From Vibrio penaeicida (lineage in GTDB: Bacteria; Pseudomonadota; Gammaproteobacteria; Enterobacterales; Vibrionaceae): DNA of 64,000 nucleotides. The stretch lies in assembly GCF_002933855.1 (NCBI RefSeq), contig NZ_BFAQ01000022.1, positions 116,397 through 180,396 of the forward strand. Direction: 5' to 3'. The translations under genes and the position numbers were made by a program. Position 1 is the first letter of the stretch. Each line of letters opens with the position of its first letter. Shown here piece by piece: positions 27,883-36,071 of this stretch. The notes below the pieces were generated by a model. The model did no database searches and was not told the origin of the DNA. It saw nothing but the letters and a program-made list of their open reading frames with translations.

Positions 27883-29529
27883 TTATTTTTCTAGTATTTT
27901 ATTAGAAAGCTCAATAACTTGAGACATTAATTGTGGCAACTCAGACGCAATTTCTCTTTGCTCTTGAAGAACCGATTGGAGTATGTCTTCAGAAGTCAGT
28001 GGGTTGGCGAGTACTACACGAAATACGATGGTATGCCTAAATCCCCATTTTTCAGGGTTTAATCGAGTTCGAGAAACAAATGTTTTACCTGTCTCCCGTT
28101 GTTTTTTCTGAATCTGCTTCGTTAACGCATTTAATGCTTCATGTAATTCGTCTAATTGTTCATCGCTCGCAACTTCAAGGGCTTGCCTTGTCACTTCTGG
28201 AACATATCGGTACGTGAGTAAGCATAGTTCTGGTTCAGTCACCAGCTCAAAGTCGGATTGTTTGGAAACTAGGGAAGCAAAATATTTTGCTTTATCGATA
28301 CTCTGATCGATAAGCAATTCGTAACCAGGTCGGCTGATAATATGCATGCTTGAATAAACCAGCATTGCCATTCCTGAACGCGATCCTTCTAATGTATGGC
28401 TGCCTAAATCCTTCGATCCCTTACGCAATATATATTGGGCATGATGTTCAATGGCGGTCATGGCACTTGGATCTTTGAAAAGCACCATTCCCGCACCCAT
28501 AGGGATGTAAAGCTGTTTGTGGGCGTCAATTGTCACGGAATCCGCTAGCTCGATGCCTTTAAGCAAATGACGGTGGTTATTAGACATTAATGTCGCACCA
28601 CCCCAAGCTGCATCCACATGGAAGTGACAATTGTGAGCCTGGCTGATCCGAGCAATATCTTCCAATGGATCGATGTTGCCTGTTTCCGTAGTCCCAGCAA
28701 CCCCAACAATAGCAAATGGCTTAATGTTACGTTGCTTCAGGTCGGAAATTTTTTGTTCGAGATCGTTCGGACATAGTTTGTTTTGATTGTCGGTTTTAAC
28801 CGAAACCAAACAATCTCTTCCCAAGCCAAGGACATCTGCGGCTTTATTTAAAGAGTAATGACCACGTTCGGATACCAAAATAGCCAAACCTTCATAGCCA
28901 TAATGCTTCATGGCTTTGAAAATCCCCTCTTTTTCCACACCGGTAAACTCGCCGTCTGGTCTTAAAGCGTTGTTTCTTGCAACCCATAGCGCTGTGATAT
29001 TTGCGATGGTTCCACCAGAACAAAAAGCACCAAGCGAATGGTTCGCGCTGTGCATCCATTTCTGATAGAAGTCGGGTGTTTCTTGGTAAATTAACCCGTG
29101 AAGCATTCCGAGTACTTGGCGTTCAAGAGGGGTAAATGCTTTCGATGTTTCAATTTTTACCAAGTTCTGATTTAACGCAATCATGATTTTAGAGAGCGGC
29201 ATCAGGAAGTAGGGGAGTGCCGAGGTCATGTGCCCAATAAAACTTGGTGCCGAGGTATGAACAGATTGAGAAACTAAATTGTCCAGTAAGCTTTGTGTGT
29301 GTTCAGAGACAAACTGAGGTTGTTCAGGCAAATAGGGGTTAGAAAATTGCTTTTCAATATCGGCTAAAGGCTTTTCTTCAGCAACGATATGTTCTCGCAG
29401 AAACTGATTTAAGTTTTGCGATAGCTTATTTTCAATGTGACCAAGTGTTGAGTCTGGTGCTTCCGGCACAGTAAATATTTTCAGCAAACTTTCAAAGCTT
29501 ACATCTGCTGTCTTATTCTCAGATACCAT
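27883..29529 (-). CDS. panP: PLP-dependent aspartate 1-decarboxylase PanP
   Basis: 548-residue group II PLP decarboxylase making beta-alanine, the precursor of pantothenate and CoA. The PLP lysine is K338 in TIDAHKQLYIPMGAG, preceded by the HVDAAWGG aspartate motif; CSGGTIANITALWVARN is also diagnostic. The sequence follows the Vibrio PanP (often annotated glutamate decarboxylase), which replaces the pyruvoyl PanD in Vibrio. The C-terminus ends in a helical tail. It lies after a small exported protein gene and before the hexR region, all on the minus strand. Confidence 0.9.
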   Translation of the reverse strand: MVSENKTADVSFESLLKIFTVPEAPDSTLGHIENKLSQNLNQFLREHIVAEEKPLADIEKQFSNPYLPEQPQFVSEHTQSLLDNLVSQSVHTSAPSFIGHMTSALPYFLMPLSKIMIALNQNLVKIETSKAFTPLERQVLGMLHGLIYQETPDFYQKWMHSANHSLGAFCSGGTIANITALWVARNNALRPDGEFTGVEKEGIFKAMKHYGYEGLAILVSERGHYSLNKAADVLGLGRDCLVSVKTDNQNKLCPNDLEQKISDLKQRNIKPFAIVGVAGTTETGNIDPLEDIARISQAHNCHFHVDAAWGGATLMSNNHRHLLKGIELADSVTIDAHKQLYIPMGAGMVLFKDPSAMTAIEHHAQYILRKGSKDLGSHTLEGSRSGMAMLVYSSMHIISRPGYELLIDQSIDKAKYFASLVSKQSDFELVTEPELCLLTYRYVPEVTRQALEVASDEQLDELHEALNALTKQIQKKQRETGKTFVSRTRLNPEKWGFRHTIVFRVVLANPLTSEDILQSVLQEQREIASELPQLMSQVIELSNKILEK

Positions 29530-29576
29530 AACCTTATTTACTTATATTTCTACGTTTGCAAGCGGGTCAATCTAAA

Positions 29577-29605
29577 CGAAAACGGGCGCAAAGTCCCGTC
29601 TTAAT
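29577..29605 (-). terminator. Terminator after the 170-residue protein gene
   Basis: Short stem ACGGG / CCCGT with an eight-base loop, followed by TTTTC on the minus strand. It lies between the small exported protein gene and panP. Moderate strength. Confidence 0.55.
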
Positions 29606-29655
29606 TATTACCATTTTGTATGTTTGGCGAAACTTTAACCTGACGTGCCAGTGAG

Positions 29656-30168
29656 TTATTGGCAGCGTTCCTGTTCTAGTTTACTGATGCTTTGGTTGTA
29701 CTTATTCAAAGCACTGTCGATCTTTTTGGGATGACTTAGGAGTTCAGCAAAGGCGGTTCTTAATTCGTAGTTTTGGGAATGCGGTTGAGATTGACGATCA
29801 TCGAAGGTGGCTTTGGCGAGTTGACCAAGTTTATCGCTTCTAGATGCAAGTACTTTAATTTCTTTTTGCTCAAGCTTTAACCATGCCTCAACTGGTCGCT
29901 CAGTAGCAACTTTGCTAGGGTCATTGCTCAAATAATAATGTACAGCCTCTCTATTGAGCTCGAAGTGATTCTTTCTTCCGTTCAAAAACCATTGACCAAC
30001 ATCGGTGAGTGCTGGGTTATCTTGAATGGTAAAAGAGACGAGGTCTTCATACCAAGTCAAAGAAGCATCAACATAATTGTCGTATTTCTTTTCTAAGCAC
30101 AATGCTTGATCCGCATGCACGAATGTTGATGAGCTAGCTAAAAGTAGGGCGAAGGCAAAACGTTTCAT
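29656..30168 (-). CDS. Small exported protein, unrecognised
   Basis: 170-residue periplasmic protein with a signal peptide (MKRFAFALLLASSSTFVHA). The mature part is helical and charged, with two cysteines near the ends (C24 and C169) that could form a disulfide. No domain recognised. I recall similar proteins next to panP in other Vibrio, but cannot confirm. It sits between lysO and panP, same strand. Confidence 0.75.
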   Translation of the reverse strand: MKRFAFALLLASSSTFVHADQALCLEKKYDNYVDASLTWYEDLVSFTIQDNPALTDVGQWFLNGRKNHFELNREAVHYYLSNDPSKVATERPVEAWLKLEQKEIKVLASRSDKLGQLAKATFDDRQSQPHSQNYELRTAFAELLSHPKKIDSALNKYNQSISKLEQERCQ

Positions 30169-30308
30169 TGCGAGTTCCTTTAGAGTCAGACTTCAGGCTA
30201 TTTGGGTTTGTTAAATTATTGATGCCCGAATAACCTTATTTTAATCGTTGATTTGATAGAGGTAAACGTTTCATCTCTAACTCTTTGAGATATGAGGGGA
30301 CTGTTGGT

Positions 30309-31217
30309 CTACGTTCCGCTTAAAGATACAAAAAGTAACATTAAGACCGGAACCAATAAACTCAAAATAAACCCACTAACAATCGCAATGGGAACGCACC
30401 GTATTCCACCAGTCGATTGTATGACGGGGAGAGTAAAATCCATTGCGGTTGCTCCCGCATATCCAATTGAGGTACACGGAAATCTTTGGACTAACATTGG
30501 TATTAACGCAAGTGCTACGAGCTCGCGTGCAAGCTCCAATATAAATGAAGCACCACCATAGACGGGTCCAAATGCGTCTCCCATTAAAATACCTGATAAT
30601 GAATACCAGCCAAACCCTGAAGCCATGGCCATACCTTGGAAAGGATCGATTTCAAGCATTAGAGATGCAATGTAGCCGCCGAATAGAGATGTCGAGATTA
30701 TTGCCACTGCGATCAGCATACCGTGTTTATTAATCAAGATTTGCTTAAGAGTTAATCCACTATTTCTAAGTTGGATTCCAATGAAAAGTAAAAGAAATAG
30801 AAGAACAGCTTCGCTCGTTTGGTCAATCCATTGGAGAGAGAAAAGCGATAACAAGCCAATGGCCAAGCCAGAAGATACGACAAGTACCAATTTGACGGAC
30901 TCCATCATCATCTTATGAAAAGGTAATTTCGCAGCAGTACTTTCGGTTTGTACGGGGAAATACTTATCTAAAATAGGCAGTACTAAAAGGTTTGCGAGCC
31001 CAATGGTAATGAAAAAAGTTGCCGCAATCTTTAGAATAAGCTGGAGGTTGCTAGAAAGGTTATCCAGTGCCGCGAGGCTCAAACCCATCAAAAAGAGAAT
31101 AAAATAGATTAAGTAATGCGTGATTCGGTTGACGTAATCTAAGTAAGATTTATTGGTGAAAGGAAGGAGGTAACCAATCACCAAAGGCGTGAATATCAGA
31201 ATCATCCCTGAATACAT
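30309..31217 (-). CDS. lysO: Lysine exporter LysO family protein
   Basis: 302-residue inner membrane protein with about eight hydrophobic segments. ILFLMGLSLAALDNLSSNL, LLFIGIQLRNSGLTLKQI and MASGFGWYSLSGIL match E. coli LysO (YbjE), which exports L-lysine and the toxic analogue thialysine. The conserved acidic residue in the LxLDNL segment is present. GAGG precedes the ATG. Neighbours ybjL and grxA, also near ybjE in E. coli, lie about 5 kb away here. Family assignment sure; substrate by homology. Confidence 0.9.
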   Translation of the reverse strand: MYSGMILIFTPLVIGYLLPFTNKSYLDYVNRITHYLIYFILFLMGLSLAALDNLSSNLQLILKIAATFFITIGLANLLVLPILDKYFPVQTESTAAKLPFHKMMMESVKLVLVVSSGLAIGLLSLFSLQWIDQTSEAVLLFLLLFIGIQLRNSGLTLKQILINKHGMLIAVAIISTSLFGGYIASLMLEIDPFQGMAMASGFGWYSLSGILMGDAFGPVYGGASFILELARELVALALIPMLVQRFPCTSIGYAGATAMDFTLPVIQSTGGIRCVPIAIVSGFILSLLVPVLMLLFVSLSGT

Positions 31218-31241
31218 AAAATCCTCGAAATGTCAGAGAGA

Positions 31242-32165
31242 TCAGAATCCAGTTGAATTCATTATCTTTTTAATTTCATTTTCGAAGTCAGAATCTGAAA
31301 GGTTGCTTAACTCGTAGAGTACTTCTGCGCCATCTACATCGAATTCAACTTCGTGCTCGTCAATCTCATCATCTTCATCACGGAACATTAGAAGATGGTT
31401 TGCTATTCGAGCAACATCCAAGTAAGTGACTGGATGAGCTTGTTCTTCTACTGATTTATTCGTCGCGACTTCAATAAAGTCTCGATCAAACCCCCAGCTT
31501 TTTAGTACAAGTTGGCTGGTGACGGCGCAGCGCGATTGGAATATTTGAAGCGCTATGTCGTAATCAAGGTAATTGCCGCGATCGAGATACAGGTGGTATT
31601 CATTAACAAGGCAGAAAACACCAATATCGGCAAGAAGACCACTGAGAAGCGCTTTCTCTACTTCCAAGTATTCGTATTTATCACCTTCTTCTGTTGCTTG
31701 GAATGAACGAGCAACAAGAACCATCGTTGCCGCCAACCTCCGAGATACGGACGCGCTATTCGTTAAAACATGGTTGCATTCTTTATTGAGGTTGACCGAA
31801 TTCTTTAGCTGTTCGATGGCTTGCGCTGTGACTATATCTCGAACGCGAAGGATACCTAATCGTGATACCGCTGTTTGCAAATCGGTACAGGTAATATTTC
31901 TGCGATTAAAAACGACAGAATTAGCAACACGGATAACTACGGCGGTGAGGCTCGGATCTTCCATAAGGCACTCTGCAATATCTGGGATGCCAGTAGTATC
32001 CATTGTACAAAGTTGCTGGATCTTCAAGACAGCATCTGGAATTGGCGGAAGACTGATCTTGCCTGTATTTATGGATTGCTCCACTAATTGAGCAAATTCG
32101 GACTCAAGCCCTTGGAGCAGTAACTGGTTGTTATGGGGTAACCAGTAAAATGATAAATGATTCAT
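31242..32165 (-). CDS. HDOD domain protein
   Basis: 307-residue cytoplasmic protein with an HDOD domain (about residues 35-235; ISLPPIPDAVLKIQQLC, EDPSLTAVVIRVANSVVF, AVSRLGILRVRDIVTAQAI). HDOD is a non-catalytic relative of HD phosphohydrolases, common in signalling. The C-terminal third is very acidic (DEDDEIDEHEVEFDVDGAE). It is divergent from tfoX, as I recall for other Vibrio. Function unknown. Confidence 0.88.
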   Translation of the reverse strand: MNHLSFYWLPHNNQLLLQGLESEFAQLVEQSINTGKISLPPIPDAVLKIQQLCTMDTTGIPDIAECLMEDPSLTAVVIRVANSVVFNRRNITCTDLQTAVSRLGILRVRDIVTAQAIEQLKNSVNLNKECNHVLTNSASVSRRLAATMVLVARSFQATEEGDKYEYLEVEKALLSGLLADIGVFCLVNEYHLYLDRGNYLDYDIALQIFQSRCAVTSQLVLKSWGFDRDFIEVATNKSVEEQAHPVTYLDVARIANHLLMFRDEDDEIDEHEVEFDVDGAEVLYELSNLSDSDFENEIKKIMNSTGF

Positions 32166-32582
32166 TTGGGTACTTAGAACAGTCTAATATGGGCTTCATT
32201 TTAGCGCGCTATCTATAGGTCGCGCAACAAAACGCACAAGAAAAAAAGTCCAGTATTTCAGTACATAAAGGCTCAATAAACCGAGCGTTTCCGACATTTT
32301 AACTGTGGTTGATTACCTCTGTTACATAAAGATGTGATGTATATTCACTTTTTTGCTTATTGATACAGAGTTACTGTGAGCAATATCTTAACTTATTTCA
32401 TTCAGTTAAGTATGCGGTTTCATAAAGGTAAATTTCATCATAAACTTCGAGTCACATTTCTAATTTTGAAGTGTTTTTTGTAACCGTATATTTGGTTGCA
32501 TCTCTAAAGTCGATATTTATTTAATATTCGGCGCTTGTGTATTGATCGGGGGGTTAACACATAAGTTTGGAGGTTACAGAAC
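32166..32582 (+). promoter_or_regulatory. tfoX promoter and leader region
   Basis: 417 bases between the divergent HDOD gene and tfoX. A CRP-like element GTGA-N7-TCAC lies at 32334-32348 (one base longer than the usual N6 spacing, so weak). The tfoX leader contains a sequence that can pair with the ribosome binding site (32476-32581, separate entry). cAMP-CRP and the sRNA TfoR control tfoX in V. cholerae. Confidence 0.55.
32476..32581 (+). promoter_or_regulatory. tfoX leader stem masking the ribosome binding site
   Basis: TTTTGTAACC (32476-32485) is complementary to GGTTACAGAA (32572-32581) over ten pairs with one G-U. The right arm takes in the last two G of the GGAGG ribosome binding site (32569-32573) and runs up to two bases before the ATG. 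In V. cholerae the tfoX leader folds in this manner and the sRNA TfoR opens it in response to chitin; this stem is the likely equivalent. Confidence 0.6.
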
Positions 32583-33170
32583 ATGAAGGAATCAATGTTC
32601 TATGATTTTGTTGATCAATTTGGTAGTTATCAGAAACGATCAATGTTCGGTGGAATTGGCTTATTCAACGAAGGAGCGATGTACGCACTAATTACTAATG
32701 AAACAATTTTTATTCGAGGCGGTGGAAACCTAGATAAGAAATTGACAGAGCTTGGATGTGAAAAATATAAGCATGTTAAAAAGCAAACGACAGCAATTGT
32801 TAACTATTATGACATTACTGACTTGTTTGACGCCATGCACGAGGAGCTAGAAAGCATCGTTCGAGCATCTATAAATTTCTCTAAACAGCAAAGAGCTTTT
32901 CAAAAGTCTAAAGACAGTAGAAGATTGCGTGATCTCCCAAACATGCAATTAACCCTAGAAAGAATGGTGAAAAAATCCGGTGTAGAAGATGTCAGTACTT
33001 TTATGCGGTTAGGACCTGTTGATGTATTTAGACGTGTTAAGCAAACGTATGGCGGCGAAGTGGATATTCGCTTGTTATGGAAATTTGCTGGTGCAGTGAA
33101 AGGTTGTCACTGGAAACTGATTCAAGAGCAGCAAAGGGATGAATTGCTTGCATTGTGTCAGGAAATATAA
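32583..33170 (+). CDS. tfoX: Competence regulator TfoX
   Basis: 195-residue master regulator of natural transformation in Vibrio, induced by chitin. TfoX N-terminal domain (YQKRSMFGGIGLFNEGAMYALI, about 1-95) and C-terminal domain (LPNMQLTLERMVKKSGV, VDVFRRVKQTYG, LWKFAGAVKGCHWKLI, about 105-190). Length equals the full-length Vibrio TfoX. With the HDOD gene divergent next to it the context matches the tfoX locus rather than its paralogue tfoY. A strong GGAGG site nine bases before the ATG can be masked by the leader stem. Confidence 0.92.
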   Translation: MKESMFYDFVDQFGSYQKRSMFGGIGLFNEGAMYALITNETIFIRGGGNLDKKLTELGCEKYKHVKKQTTAIVNYYDITDLFDAMHEELESIVRASINFSKQQRAFQKSKDSRRLRDLPNMQLTLERMVKKSGVEDVSTFMRLGPVDVFRRVKQTYGGEVDIRLLWKFAGAVKGCHWKLIQEQQRDELLALCQEI

Positions 33171-33183
33171 AATTTGAATTAGC

Positions 33184-33215
33184 AAAAAGGCTCGCATTCG
33201 CGAGCCTTTTTTAAT
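33184..33215 (+). terminator. Terminator of tfoX
   Basis: Stem AAAAGGCTCGC / GCGAGCCTTTT with loop ATTC, followed by TT; 14 bases after the tfoX stop. Confidence 0.9.
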
Positions 33216-33976
33216 ATCTACATAACTGTCATTAGTGTAATTGGCAGTTATGTATATAAAAAATGTGAGGGTATTAGAAATAGTAAGCTAAGAAATAGTA
33301 GTAATCGGACAAACTGTTAATAGTGTTATCGAATCAATTAACCATATATGCCCATCTGCCTCATTATATTGTTGAATATTATTCAAGCAACAATACCTAT
33401 ACTTATTTATGTTTGTTTTGTCAATAGGGTCTTAATAAGTGAGCCGGATTTTAAGGATTAATGCCAGCTTCTCGATACTAAATATTTTTTAGATGAAAGT
33501 GTCATTTTTGAGACTCTTGTTGGATTTTAATTCTTCATATTTACAAATGGACATACTTACAAATAAAAAGACATGATTAGGAAATAATACGGCTCTTGAA
33601 GTTGTTAACTGTTTTTTTGTGTTAATGCGGTGTTAAAATTTGAGGCTAACAATATGTACAATATTTAAATCTTAATTAATTCGTATTTTTAGGTTGTTTA
33701 TCTATAGTTTGTATTTGGTTTAGGGAAACGTTTGCTGTAACCAGAAATTTGATACCGCGTATCATATAAGAAACACATAAATATAATGGAATAAGGTAGT
33801 TTCAGATCCAGTCTGACAAGAACCGTTTAAGATAGTTCAGTCTAGCTAAAATTGAAGCTGTACTGGGACATTGATGTTCAATCCAGCTCCGTCGAATTTC
33901 ACGGTATTATGAATACTATAGTGAGTGAATGACATTTTTGTGACGGAGAAGTAAAAGACTCGGAGAAGGTCGGTAC
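33216..33976. other. Long AT-rich non-coding stretch before the peptide importer
   Basis: About 760 bases without a credible gene. It begins with a large inverted repeat (33219-33254, separate entry). The rest is AT-rich, with no terminator, RNA gene or recognisable operator that I can support. The importer promoter must be in the right-hand part. Confidence 0.6.
33219..33254. repeat. Near-perfect inverted repeat next to the tfoX terminator
   Basis: TACATAACTGTCATTA and TAATTGGCAGTTATGTA are complementary except for one G-T pair and one bulged base, around a three-base loop GTG. Immediately downstream of the tfoX terminator. There is no T run after it, so it is not a typical terminator; it could be an operator, an RNA hairpin or a trace of a mobile or short repeat element. 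Confidence 0.7.
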
Positions 33977-34999
33977 GTGTTATCTTATTTTTTACGCCGC
34001 TTAGGGCTTGTTATTCCAACATTTTTGGGAATAACCATTCTAATTTTCGCCATTACACGGTTTGTTCCTGGTGGTCCTGTTGAGCGAATGCTCGCGAACA
34101 TGCAACCACAAGGAGACAGCGCGTCAACATCGGTAGCTGGTGATAGTTCTGCATTGTCAGAAGACCAGATGGCAGAATTGAACGCATTCTATGGATTAGA
34201 CAAACCTGTACTAGAGGCCTACGTTGACTGGCTCAGTAAACTTGTTGTTCTAGATTTTGGAGAGTCAACTCGTTACTACGAACCGGTAACCGATATGATC
34301 GCCGAGAGATTACCCGTCTCTCTGTTTTACGGCGGTATGACCTTCTTTATCAGTTATTTTATATCGATTCCTTTAGGCTATTACAAAGCCCTCAAGCACG
34401 GCAGCGTGTTTGACTCATCTTCTTCAATTCTTATTTTTCTTGGGTATGCCTTACCAGGATACGTAGTGGGTGTACTGCTGATTACGTGGTTTAGCTATAA
34501 CTTAGAGTGGTTCCCGATGGGAGGCTTTGTCGGAGATGATTTTGACGACTATGAAACGGTTTACGAGCGCGTCAAAGACATTATGTGGCACGCCATTTTA
34601 CCTTTGATTTGTTATCTAATTGGTGATTTTGCAACGCTCACTATGACCATGAAGAATAACCTCATGGAAAACCTTTCCTCGGATTACATTCGAACAGCTA
34701 TCGCTAAAGGATTACCGTTTCAAAAAGCAGTAAGGAAGCACGCGTTACGCAATAGCTTGATTCCAATTGCCAGTCACTTTGGTAACTCTTTATTGTTCTT
34801 TATGTCTGGGTCTTTCTTAATAGAAGTAATTTTCAATATTGATGGCATTGGTTTGCTTGGGTATGAGTCCATTATGGAACGTGATTACCCAGTAGTCATG
34901 GGGATAGTCGCCATTAACGCCATAATGCTTTTGGTCGGTAATATTGTATCTGATATCTGTGTTGCGTTGGTCGATCCACGTGTGAAGTTTGGAGCGTGA
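33977..34999 (+). CDS. Peptide ABC importer, permease 1 (YejB-like)
   Basis: 340-residue inner membrane permease of the oligopeptide/nickel (DppB) family. The N-terminus MLSYFLRRLGLVIPTFLGITILIF and ITRFVPGGPVERML are classic, and the binding-protein-dependent transport signature occurs around residue 240 (IRTAIAKGLPFQKAVRKHALRNSLIP). The insert QPQGDSASTSVAGDSSALSE after residue 44 resembles YejB-type proteins. The start is GTG at 33977 with GGAGAAGG eight bases upstream. First of a five-gene cluster (two permeases, binding protein, two ATPases). Confidence 0.9.
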   Translation: MLSYFLRRLGLVIPTFLGITILIFAITRFVPGGPVERMLANMQPQGDSASTSVAGDSSALSEDQMAELNAFYGLDKPVLEAYVDWLSKLVVLDFGESTRYYEPVTDMIAERLPVSLFYGGMTFFISYFISIPLGYYKALKHGSVFDSSSSILIFLGYALPGYVVGVLLITWFSYNLEWFPMGGFVGDDFDDYETVYERVKDIMWHAILPLICYLIGDFATLTMTMKNNLMENLSSDYIRTAIAKGLPFQKAVRKHALRNSLIPIASHFGNSLLFFMSGSFLIEVIFNIDGIGLLGYESIMERDYPVVMGIVAINAIMLLVGNIVSDICVALVDPRVKFGA

Positions 35000-35001
35000 T
35001 G

Positions 35002-36045
35002 ATGTTGAATTTAACGCCTTTAACAAGAAAGAAAATCAAACGTTTTAAAGAGATTAAACGTGGCTATTGGTCTTTCCTAATCTTATCTGTGCTGCTTGTT
35101 GCGTCTCTATTTGCAGAAGTTTTTGTAAACAGCAAAGCGTTAGTCGTTAAGTATCAGGGTGAATGGTTTTTCCCTGTAGTGAGTGATGTTCACCTTGCAG
35201 AAACGTTCGGGCAGACACATTCAGGTGAAGCTAATTACCGTGAGTTGGCTAAGTCTTTTGCAACGTCCGATAGTGATGATTTCGTTTTGATGCCAATTGT
35301 TCCTTGGAACCCGTATGAACAAGACTTTAGTGGCGATTTCCCTCCAACGTCTCCTAATGCCGAAACTCAGCATTACTTAGGAACAGATGTTATCGGACGC
35401 GATATTCTCGCTCGACTTGTTTATGGTTTTAGAATTGCCATGGGCTTTGCGTTACTCACCATGGCAATTTCGTATGCGATTGGTACCGCTGTTGGCTGTG
35501 CGATGGGCTTCTTTGGAGGAAAGTTTGATCTTTTTGTTCAGCGCCTTATCGAAGTTTGGTCAATGGTTCCGTTCCTTTATGTCATTATGATTTTGGTATC
35601 GATCACTCAGCCCACTTTCACACTGTTTGTCGCCATAAATGTTCTCTTTAGTTGGATGGGTTTGACTTGGTATATGCGAACCATGACTTACAAAGAGTCG
35701 GCGCGCGAATACGTTATGGCTGCAAGAGCACTAGGTGCGAGCACTTCAAGAATTCTATTTAAGCATATCTTACCTAATACTATGGTAATGATCGTCACTC
35801 TTGCTCCGTTTACCATTGCAGCCAACATTACCGCACTTACGGCGTTGGATTATTTAGGTTTGGGTCTACGTCCTCCAACACCAAGCTGGGGCGAGTTGTT
35901 ACAACAAGGCAAATCTAATTTGGACTCACCATGGATTGTGTCTTCGGTAGTTGCTGCAATTGTATCTGTACTTATTATGGTTACGTTCATTGGCGAAGCG
36001 ATACGTGCAGCCTTTGATCCAAAGAAATTTACTCGTTACGTATAA
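35002..36045 (+). CDS. Peptide ABC importer, permease 2 (YejE-like)
   Basis: 347-residue inner membrane permease of the DppC family, second subunit of the channel. It has a long periplasmic segment after TM1 (about residues 40-120), as in YejE, and the loop ESAREYVMAARALGASTSRILFKHILPN for ATPase contact. Start is ambiguous: GTG 34996, ATG 34999 and ATG 35002 are in frame; 35002 gives the best spacing to GGAG at 34991-34994. It abuts the preceding gene, so they are translationally coupled. Confidence 0.9.
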   Translation: MLNLTPLTRKKIKRFKEIKRGYWSFLILSVLLVASLFAEVFVNSKALVVKYQGEWFFPVVSDVHLAETFGQTHSGEANYRELAKSFATSDSDDFVLMPIVPWNPYEQDFSGDFPPTSPNAETQHYLGTDVIGRDILARLVYGFRIAMGFALLTMAISYAIGTAVGCAMGFFGGKFDLFVQRLIEVWSMVPFLYVIMILVSITQPTFTLFVAINVLFSWMGLTWYMRTMTYKESAREYVMAARALGASTSRILFKHILPNTMVMIVTLAPFTIAANITALTALDYLGLGLRPPTPSWGELLQQGKSNLDSPWIVSSVVAAIVSVLIMVTFIGEAIRAAFDPKKFTRYV

Positions 36046-36071
36046 CTAGAATAATTAAATAGGGAATGTTT

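Noticed and set aside
31573..32091. 172-codon plus-strand frame inside the HDOD gene
   Set aside because: Antisense shadow of a well-supported HDOD protein; Arg/Ser/Thr-rich with no family likeness.
32331..32350. CRP site upstream of tfoX
   Set aside because: GTGA and TCAC halves are spaced by seven bases instead of six. Mentioned as weak under the leader region, not given as a separate feature.
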